Shown piece after piece: positions 1 to 5,922 of a stretch of DNA of 5,922 nucleotides. Positions within the stretch are counted from its first letter, which is position 1. Each line of letters opens with the position of its first letter. A program made the translations under genes and the position numbers. Source of the stretch: Acidobacteriota bacterium (lineage in GTDB: Bacteria > Acidobacteriota > Vicinamibacteria > Vicinamibacterales > CAVVIG01); contig JACPZV010000500.1 in the NCBI GenBank assembly GCA_016195295.1, positions 1 to 5,922 of the forward strand, written 5' to 3'. Under the pieces are notes generated by a model that was not told the DNA's origin, did not search any database, and saw only the letters and a program-made list of their open reading frames with translations.

Positions 1-315
1 ACCTGGCCGCGTCTCATCGTTCCCGCCGCCGCGGGCGTGGCCGTCGTGGCGGCGTTGATACTCGCGCCGCGGTGGACGGCGCCGCCTCGGACCGCTGCGC
101 AGTTCGTCGCGAATGTCGACACGTTCGAGGCCCTCGATGATCCGTCGCTGGATCTTGTGGTCGATCTCACGCCCGACCTGAACTGGGAGACGGCCGGAGA
201 GGCGGGGCTGACGGCGCACGGCAGCGCGGAACACGCGGTGACGCACCTGACGGACGGCGAACTGCGTGAGCTGGGGCGGCTGCTCAAGGAAGAGATGGCG
301 CGGGCCAGCAACTAA
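1..315 (+). CDS. C-terminal part of a single-pass membrane protein of unknown function (5' end outside window)
   Basis: The frame is open from base 1 to the TAA at 313-315, so the true start lies upstream; the internal ATG/GTG codons near 37 fall inside the hydrophobic stretch and are unlikely starts. The 104 visible residues begin with a hydrophobic segment (about residues 5-24, LIVPAAAGVAVVAALILAP) that looks like one transmembrane helix. A roughly 75-residue acidic soluble tail follows, ending in a charged helix (LTDGELRELGRLLKEEMAR). One helix followed by a short soluble domain, just upstream of a Spy-like gene, would fit an anti-sigma-factor or similar envelope-stress protein. That is inference from layout only; no family motif is visible. 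A 29-bp gap separates it from the next gene, so co-transcription is likely. The gene is certain; the function is unknown. Confidence 0.7.
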   Translation, partial: TWPRLIVPAAAGVAVVAALILAPRWTAPPRTAAQFVANVDTFEALDDPSLDLVVDLTPDLNWETAGEAGLTAHGSAEHAVTHLTDGELRELGRLLKEEMARASN

Positions 316-333
316 CGCGATAATCGGGACGGT

Positions 334-349
334 CGCATGAACGCATGAA
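334..349 (+). repeat. Perfect tandem duplication of the octamer CGCATGAA at a start codon
   Basis: CGCATGAA occurs at 334-341 and again at 342-349. Each copy carries an ATG. The ATG at 345 opens the 177-residue frame. The ATG at 337 is in another frame and gives only Met-Asn-Ala before a TGA at 346-348, which overlaps the real start as ATGA. The duplication is directly visible; any effect on initiation is inference. Confidence 0.6.
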
Positions 350-878
350 GACGACGATTCGATTGTTCGCGGCGTGCGGCGCCGTGGCACTCTCCGGTGT
401 CGTGCTCGTCGGGCAAGGAGGGCGGCAGGGCGGTCGCGCGGGACCGGCGGCGCCAGGCGCCGACGAAGTGGGCGTGTCGCCCGCCGAGATTCAACGCATG
501 TTCGACGGCTACGCGCTGATGCAGGCACAACAGCAGCTCAACATCACCGACGAGCAGTTCGCGCGCTTTCTCACGCGGTACAAGACGCTTCAGGATCTCC
601 GCCGCCAGAGCCTCCAACAGCACACCCGCGTCGTGAACGACCTGCGCCGCCTGCTGAACACGCCGCCGATCGAGGAGCCCCAGATCCGTGAGCGGCTCAA
701 GACGCTCGCGGACCTCGACACGATGTCGGCCGCCGACATCCAGAAGGCCTTGGACGCTGTCGATCAGGTGCTCGACGTCCAGCAGCAAGCCAAGTTCCGT
801 GTGTTCGAAGAGAACATGGAGCGCCGCAAGCTCGACCTGGTCACCCGCGCCCGTCAGGCGAATCGTCCCAAACAATGA
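345..878 (+). CDS. Exported helical protein, Spy/CpxP-like (LTxxQ-type)
   Basis: A 177-residue protein. The N-terminus has basic residues (K2, R6) and a hydrophobic core (about residues 7-23), consistent with a Sec signal peptide, followed by a Gly/Arg/Pro/Ala-rich linker (about 25-42). The rest is predicted helical and rich in Gln, Arg and Leu. Two segments resemble the LTxxQ motifs of Spy/CpxP periplasmic proteins: LNITDEQFARF (65-75) and LDVQQQAKFRVFEENMERRK (143-162). In that family such repeats build a cradle-shaped dimer that chaperones proteins or senses envelope stress and metals; assignment here rests on pattern only. Cys11 sits too early for a normal lipobox. ATG 345 was chosen because it directly precedes the signal peptide; no strong Shine-Dalgarno is seen. 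It overlaps the next gene by ATGA (875-878), suggesting coupled translation. The coding call is strong; the family call is moderate. Confidence 0.8.
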   Translation: MKTTIRLFAACGAVALSGVVLVGQGGRQGGRAGPAAPGADEVGVSPAEIQRMFDGYALMQAQQQLNITDEQFARFLTRYKTLQDLRRQSLQQHTRVVNDLRRLLNTPPIEEPQIRERLKTLADLDTMSAADIQKALDAVDQVLDVQQQAKFRVFEENMERRKLDLVTRARQANRPKQ

Positions 879-1461
879 GGGCCGGCGTCCTCGTGGCCGC
901 GCTCACGCTGGCCGTGGCTCCAGTGGGCGGAAATGCGCCGCCCTCCCGGCGGGACGCGGAGCTGCTGCGGCAGAAAGTCGCGACGATCACGGCGCGCGGC
1001 GAACGCGCCGATGCAGCGACGCACCGTACCACTGTGACCGAGAGCGAGGTGAACGCGTACCTCGCCTACGACGCGAAGGAGCAGTTGCCGGTCGGCGTGG
1101 TGAATCCGTCGGTGACGATCCACGGCACCGGGCGTCTGACCGGCAAGGCCATCGTCGATCTCGATGCCGTGCGCAAGGAAAAGAACCCGACGAGCCTGCT
1201 CGATCCCGTCAACTACCTCTTCGGCCGGCTGCCGGTGACGGCGACGGGCGTCCTGAAGACCAGCCAGGGGGTGGGCCGATTCGAACTCGAGTCGACGCGG
1301 ATCAACGGCGTCCCGATCCCAAAGCTCCTGCTGCAGGAGATTGTCAGCTATTACTCACGCACGCCGGAAAAGCCGGCAGGGATCAGTCTCGATGATCCGT
1401 TCGCGCTGCCGGCCCGAATCCGCGAGATCCAGGTCCTGCGCGGTCAGGCGATAATCGTGCA

Positions 1462-1465
<4 letters not shown>
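875..1465 (+). CDS. Secreted protein of unknown function, coupled to recG
   Basis: A 196-residue protein whose start overlaps the previous stop (ATGA). Residues 1-21 look like a signal peptide: R2, then a hydrophobic run, with a possible cleavage after Ala21 (GGNA/PPS). The mature part begins with a charged helix (about 25-50), then a conserved-looking VTESEVNAYLAYD stretch (54-66). An alternating, probably beta-rich region follows (about 75-145: PSVTIHGTGRLTGKAIVDLD and later LPVTATGVLKTS), then LESTRINGVPIPKLLLQEIV (138-157). Periodic hydrophobic beta strands after a helix would suit a lipid- or envelope-associated domain, but I recognise no named family and assign no function. No membrane helix other than the signal is seen. 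Its TGA overlaps the GTG start of recG (1462-1465). The coding call is strong because both gene boundaries interlock with neighbours in the same strand and style. Confidence 0.8.
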
Positions 1466-3549
<2,084 letters not shown>

Positions 3550-3558
<9 letters not shown>

Positions 3559-3629
3559 GGCAGGTAGGTCGGGTGGGGCGAGTAGGGCGGGTAAGGCAGG
3601 TGGGGCGTGTAGGCATGTGTGGCAGGTAG
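3550..3629 (+). repeat. G-rich tandem repeat, nine imperfect 9-bp units (consensus GGCAGGTAG)
   Basis: Aligned by eye the units start at 3550, 3559, 3568, 3577, 3586, 3595, 3604, 3613 (8 bp, one base lost) and 3621. Units 2 and 9 are identical to each other (GGCAGGTAG); others differ at one to four positions, for example GTCGGGTAG, GGCGAGTAG and GGCGTGTAG. Each unit has exactly one C, giving extreme G bias on the + strand. The recG stop is the last codon of unit 1. Because 9 is divisible by 3, further in-frame stops recur at 3565, 3583, 3592 and 3610. No inverted repeat or T-run is present, so it is not an intrinsic terminator. The tract fills nearly the whole recG-rsmD gap. Confidence 0.85.
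3571..3591 (+). other. Potential G-quadruplex motif inside the repeat tract
   Basis: Four G-tracts at 3571-3573, 3575-3577, 3585-3587 and 3589-3591 are separated by loops of 1, 7 and 1 bases, which meets the usual G3+N1-7 pattern. It lies on the coding strand, so it could form in DNA or in the recG-rsmD transcript. Additional GGG runs nearby (3553, 3558, 3602) offer alternatives with longer loops. Folding is a prediction from pattern only. Confidence 0.4.
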
Positions 3630-3631
3630 GT
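3624..3631 (+). promoter_or_regulatory. Likely ribosome binding site of rsmD (AGGTAGGT), formed by the last repeat unit
   Basis: AGGTAGGT precedes the rsmD ATG at 3640. Its second AGG (3628-3630) leaves 9 bases to the start codon, a normal Shine-Dalgarno spacing. This supports ATG 3640 over the in-frame GTG at 3619, which lies inside the repeat and would add seven residues not typical of RsmD. Confidence 0.5.
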
Positions 3632-3639
3632 TTGACAAG

Positions 3640-4212
3640 ATGCGCGTGATTGCCGGATCGCTGAAAGGCCGTCGACTGAAGGCGCCCGCGTGGGAGGGCC
3701 TGCGCCCGACCTCCGACAAACTCCGCGAGACGTTGTTCAACATCCTCACGCCACGGATCGTTGGGGCGCGCGTCTTCGACGGGTATGCAGGTACGGGCGC
3801 GCTGGGCATCGAGGCGTTGAGTCGCGGGGCGGCGACGGTGACGTTCGTCGACCGCGATCGACGGGCGGGGGCGCTCATCGCCGAGAACCTCGCGCACTGC
3901 GGCGTGACGAGCGGCTATGCTATCATCCGCGGACACGTCGATCGCGCGCTCGTGGACCTGCGCGCGGCTGCCTCCCGGTTCGATATCGTGCTGCTGGATC
4001 CACCCTACGAGTCGAGGCGCGGCGACGCCGACCGGATTGGCGACGTGATTGCCGCCGCCGGGGAAGTGCTGGCACCAGAGGGGATCGTCGTGCTGGAACA
4101 TGCGCGACGCTGGAGCGCGCCGGACGCGGCCGGGCCGGCGCGCCAGGTGCGCGAGGTCACGAGCGGCGATTCGGCCCTGACGTTCTACGAAGTCAGAAGG
4201 TCCCACTTCTAA
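3640..4212 (+). CDS. rsmD: 16S rRNA (guanine(966)-N(2))-methyltransferase RsmD
   Basis: RsmD transfers a methyl group from S-adenosylmethionine to N2 of G966 (E. coli numbering) of 16S rRNA in the small-subunit head, near the P-site. The 190-residue product matches family length. Motifs: the N-terminal signature MRVIAGSLKGRRLKAP (1-16) with LRPTSDKLRETLFNIL (21-36); SAM-binding motif I FDGYAGTGALGIEAL (46-60); the acidic ribose-binding position in TFVDRD (68-73); and catalytic motif IV DPPY (120-123). All are intact. The start at ATG 3640 gives the canonical N-terminus and has a Shine-Dalgarno in the preceding repeat; GTG 3619 is the only in-frame alternative after the stop at 3610. The gene lies 81 bp after recG and 8 bp before coaD, a neighbour it has in many bacteria. 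Confidence 0.95.
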   Translation: MRVIAGSLKGRRLKAPAWEGLRPTSDKLRETLFNILTPRIVGARVFDGYAGTGALGIEALSRGAATVTFVDRDRRAGALIAENLAHCGVTSGYAIIRGHVDRALVDLRAAASRFDIVLLDPPYESRRGDADRIGDVIAAAGEVLAPEGIVVLEHARRWSAPDAAGPARQVREVTSGDSALTFYEVRRSHF

Positions 4213-4220
4213 CTTTTCAC

Positions 4221-4715
4221 ATGCCCACGCTCGCCGTATATCCGGGTTCGTTCGATCCGCTCACCAACGGCCACGTCGACATCATCACGCGTGGCGCGCG
4301 GCTGTTCGATCGCATCATCGTGGCGATGCTGGTGAACGCGGAGAAAGCCCCGCTGTTCAGCGTGGACGAGCGCGTCGAGATTGCGCGCGCCGTGTTCAAG
4401 GCGCATCCGAAGGTCGAGGTGGACACCTTCGGCGGCCTGCTGGTGGACTACGTGGAGCGGCGGCAGGCGCAGGTCATCGTGCGCGGCCTGCGCGCGGTGT
4501 CCGACTTCGAGTTCGAATTCCAGATGGCGCTGATGAATCAGCGGCTCAACGCGAAGATCGAGACCGTCTTCATGATGCCGGCCGAGCAGTACACGTACAT
4601 CAGCTCGCGGCTGATTAAGGAAGTCTTTTCCCTGGGCGGACGCGTGCACGGTCTGGTACCGGAACTCGTCGAGGAGCGTCTGCGGGAAAAAGTGTCGACG
4701 ACGAGGACCCGATGA
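4221..4715 (+). CDS. coaD: Phosphopantetheine adenylyltransferase CoaD
   Basis: CoaD catalyses the penultimate step of coenzyme A synthesis in the cytosol: ATP plus 4'-phosphopantetheine gives dephospho-CoA and pyrophosphate. The 164 residues match the hexameric bacterial enzyme (E. coli 159). Motifs: the nucleotidyltransferase signature GSFDPLTNGH (9-18), with H18 of the T/HxGH box; NAEKAPLFSVDER (39-51), with K42; VRGLRAVSDFEFEFQMALMN (87-106), with R88 and R91 at the positions used by the E. coli enzyme; and the C-terminal ISSRLIKEV (127-135), which corresponds to the family's second ATP-binding box. The start is ATG 4221, just after the rsmD stop at 4212. The frame stays open upstream through rsmD, but the family N-terminus begins at this ATG. 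The best upstream purine run (AGAAGG, 4195-4200) is too far away to be a good Shine-Dalgarno, so coupling to rsmD is plausible. Confidence 0.97.
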   Translation: MPTLAVYPGSFDPLTNGHVDIITRGARLFDRIIVAMLVNAEKAPLFSVDERVEIARAVFKAHPKVEVDTFGGLLVDYVERRQAQVIVRGLRAVSDFEFEFQMALMNQRLNAKIETVFMMPAEQYTYISSRLIKEVFSLGGRVHGLVPELVEERLREKVSTTRTR

Positions 4716-5922
4716 CGAAGCTTGCGGATCGCACACGACGAATAGCGGGATCGCCCACGATGAAAGTGACCGCGACGGTCGACCGCCTGCGCCGCGAAGG
4801 CGTGGAGGTCATCGACTTTGGCGCGGGCGAGCCGGATTTCCCGACGCCCGACGCTATCAAGGCGGCGGCGCACGCGGCGTTGGATCAGAACTTCACGAGA
4901 TACACGCCGTCATCCGGCATCGCCGATCTGCGGCGCGCGATCGGCGATCGCTACCGCGCGGACTACGGCGTCGACTACACGGAGTCGGAAGTCATCGTGA
5001 CGGCCGGCGGGAAACAGGCGCTGGACAACGCGACGCTCGCGCTGTTCGGGCCGGGCGACGAAGTCATTACTCACGCGCCGTACTGGCCCACGCTGACCGA
5101 GCAAATCAAACTGGCCGACGCGGCGCCGGTCCTGGTCCGGACCCACGCCGAGGAAGGGTTCGCGATCCGCGCCAACGCGATTCTGAATGCGGTCACGCCC
5201 AAGACGCGCGGGATTCTTGTGAACTCGCCGTGCAATCCGACGGGGGCGCTCATCTCGGAGGCGGACCTCGCCGCCATCGCCGACGTCGCCTTGCGGCAGG
5301 ACATCTGGATCATCGTCGACCTGTGTTACGAGAAACTGATCTACGACCCGGTCCCGCACAATCTCCCGCGGGTGTTGGCGGACAGATGCCGCGACCTGAC
5401 CGTGTTGTGCGGGTCGGCGTCGAAAGCGTACGCGATGACGGGCTGGCGCTGCGGCTGGGCCGTGGGACCCGCGAATGTGATTGCGGCGGCCGGCGCGATT
5501 CAGAGCCACACGACGTCGAACGTCACGTCGATCACGCAAAAGGCCGCCGTCGCCGCGCTGACCGGATCGCAGGCGCCCGTGCGCGCGATGCTGGACGAGT
5601 ACCGAACGCGGCGCGATCAACTGCACGCGTGGCTGACCGCCGAGCCGCACATGGCCGGCTCGCCGCGCGATCGGCTCCTGGCCGACGGCGTCCGCGATCG
5701 CTGGCGCGAGTACGGCCTGGAGCAGGTCGAGATTGTCGAGCACCAGGTGCTGCTGCCGTACGGGATCGACGTGCGGGTGGACATGACCGCGCCGACGCCG
5801 TGGCGCGCGGCCATGACGGAGGCGGCGGTGGAGGGCGACCCGTTCTCGGCGCGCGACACCGGACCCGCGTTTCACGCGTACTCCGCCTCCGGCGACGTCA
5901 CCGCGCCCGTCGTCTACGCCAA
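4712..5922 (+). CDS. Chimeric frame: class I aspartate-type aminotransferase (C-terminus missing) continuing into an M28-type peptidase; 3' end outside window
   Basis: The ATG at 4712 overlaps the coaD stop (ATGA), and 403 codons follow without a stop. Residues 1 to about 307 are a fold-type I PLP aminotransferase of the aspartate aminotransferase I-gamma kind, which moves amino groups between amino and 2-oxo acids. Visible are the N-terminal IDFGAGEPDFPTP stretch; TAGGKQAL near the cofactor; the APYWP segment; NPTG with N175; D203 and Y206 in DLCYEKLIYD (more often D-E-x-Y); the Schiff-base lysine K238 in SASKAYAMTGWRCGW; and the phosphate-binding R246. With the lysine at 238, a complete enzyme should reach about 385-400 residues and end in a small domain carrying the carboxylate-binding arginine. 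That domain is absent. From about residue 308 the sequence is peptidase-like (see 5633-5922). The aminotransferase half is certain but probably inactive if this frame is real. Confidence 0.85.
   Translation, partial: MTKLADRTRRIAGSPTMKVTATVDRLRREGVEVIDFGAGEPDFPTPDAIKAAAHAALDQNFTRYTPSSGIADLRRAIGDRYRADYGVDYTESEVIVTAGGKQALDNATLALFGPGDEVITHAPYWPTLTEQIKLADAAPVLVRTHAEEGFAIRANAILNAVTPKTRGILVNSPCNPTGALISEADLAAIADVALRQDIWIIVDLCYEKLIYDPVPHNLPRVLADRCRDLTVLCGSASKAYAMTGWRCGWAVGPANVIAAAGAIQSHTTSNVTSITQKAAVAALTGSQAPVRAMLDEYRTRRDQLHAWLTAEPHMAGSPRDRLLADGVRDRWREYGLEQVEIVEHQVLLPYGIDVRVDMTAPTPWRAAMTEAAVEGDPFSARDTGPAFHAYSASGDVTAPVVYA
5633..5922 (+). other. M28-family (GCPII/PSMA-like) peptidase N-terminal region, in frame behind the aminotransferase
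   Basis: Residues from 308 of the chimeric frame are unlike any aminotransferase C-terminus but resemble the start of the mature part of glutamate carboxypeptidase II-type (M28B) metallopeptidases. The segment TAEPHMAGSPRDR (309-321) matches the family's PHxAGT/S entry motif. The helix VRDRWREYGLEQVEI (327-341) corresponds to the family's W-x-E-(F/Y)-G-L-(D/E)-x-V-E. HQVLLPY (344-350) leads to a first beta strand, and AFHAYSASGDVTAPVVYA (386-403) resembles the start of the protease-associated domain. Such enzymes are normally exported zinc peptidases; neither a signal peptide nor an own start codon is present here. The zinc ligands would lie beyond the window. Family recognition is from memory of the pattern, moderately strong. 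Confidence 0.65.

Noticed and set aside
355..377. Lipoprotein signal at Cys11 of the Spy-like protein (LFAAC)
   Set aside because: The cysteine comes only ten residues from the start with hardly any hydrophobic core before it; a normal lipobox cysteine lies around residue 16-25.
3619..3621. GTG as the rsmD start
   Set aside because: It sits in the repeat and adds a seven-residue extension (VAGRFDK) not seen at the usual RsmD N-terminus; ATG 3640 has a well-spaced ribosome binding site.
3632..3637. Perfect TTGACA (-35-like) just before rsmD
   Set aside because: No -10 hexamer lies 16-18 bp downstream (the region is GC-rich and inside rsmD), and initiation there would fall after the rsmD start codon.
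4195..4210. Small inverted repeat AGAAG/CTTCT at the rsmD stop as a possible terminator
   Set aside because: Only five A/T-rich base pairs with a six-base loop and no proper T-run; coaD starts 10 bases later, so termination here is implausible.
3690..4220. Extended upstream start for coaD, since its frame stays open through rsmD
   Set aside because: The upstream translation is Arg-rich shadow of rsmD, while the family N-terminus begins exactly at ATG 4221.
4910..5875. 321-codon open frame on the - strand opposite the aminotransferase
   Set aside because: Low-complexity Arg-rich translation typical of the antisense of GC-rich coding DNA; the + strand carries clear aminotransferase motifs.

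Overview
The window is GC-rich bacterial DNA with six reading frames, all on the + strand and packed almost end to end. Codon use, the secreted small proteins at the left and the gene order suggest a high-GC Acidobacteriota-like genome (Vicinamibacteria would be my guess), but no marker here proves it. Nothing supported lies on the - strand, and there is no RNA gene, CRISPR array or insertion sequence. No gene-free stretch exceeds 81 bases.

Left part (1-1465): the C-terminal end of a protein with one membrane segment, then two small exported proteins. The first resembles Spy/CpxP-type helical periplasmic proteins (345-878). The second is an unrecognised secreted protein (875-1465). These two overlap by ATGA, and the second overlaps recG by GTGA, so the helicase gene appears translationally coupled to genes for envelope proteins.

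Middle (1462-4715): three housekeeping genes are clear from their motifs. They are recG (branched-DNA helicase), rsmD (16S rRNA guanine-N2 methyltransferase) and coaD (phosphopantetheine adenylyltransferase, CoA synthesis). The rsmD-coaD pairing is common in bacteria. Between recG and rsmD lies an 80-bp, strongly G-biased tract of nine imperfect 9-bp repeats (consensus GGCAGGTAG). It contains the recG stop codon, repeats in-frame stops, holds one canonical G-quadruplex pattern and supplies the likely ribosome binding site of rsmD.

Right part (4712-5922, running off the window): the most unusual object. The frame overlaps coaD by ATGA and begins as a normal class I PLP-dependent aspartate-type aminotransferase. 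It loses the aminotransferase sequence at about residue 308-312 and continues in the same frame as the N-terminal part of an M28-type (glutamate carboxypeptidase II/PSMA-like) metallopeptidase. The aminotransferase lacks its C-terminal domain and the peptidase lacks its own start and signal peptide. An assembly join or a deletion/recombination at a short shared sequence (Leu-Thr-Ala-Glu-Pro) is more likely than a functional fusion.

Overall this looks like one co-directional transcription unit of housekeeping genes preceded by exported proteins. I do not see a convincing new defence or mobile system. The candidates for follow-up are the chimeric junction and the repeat tract.
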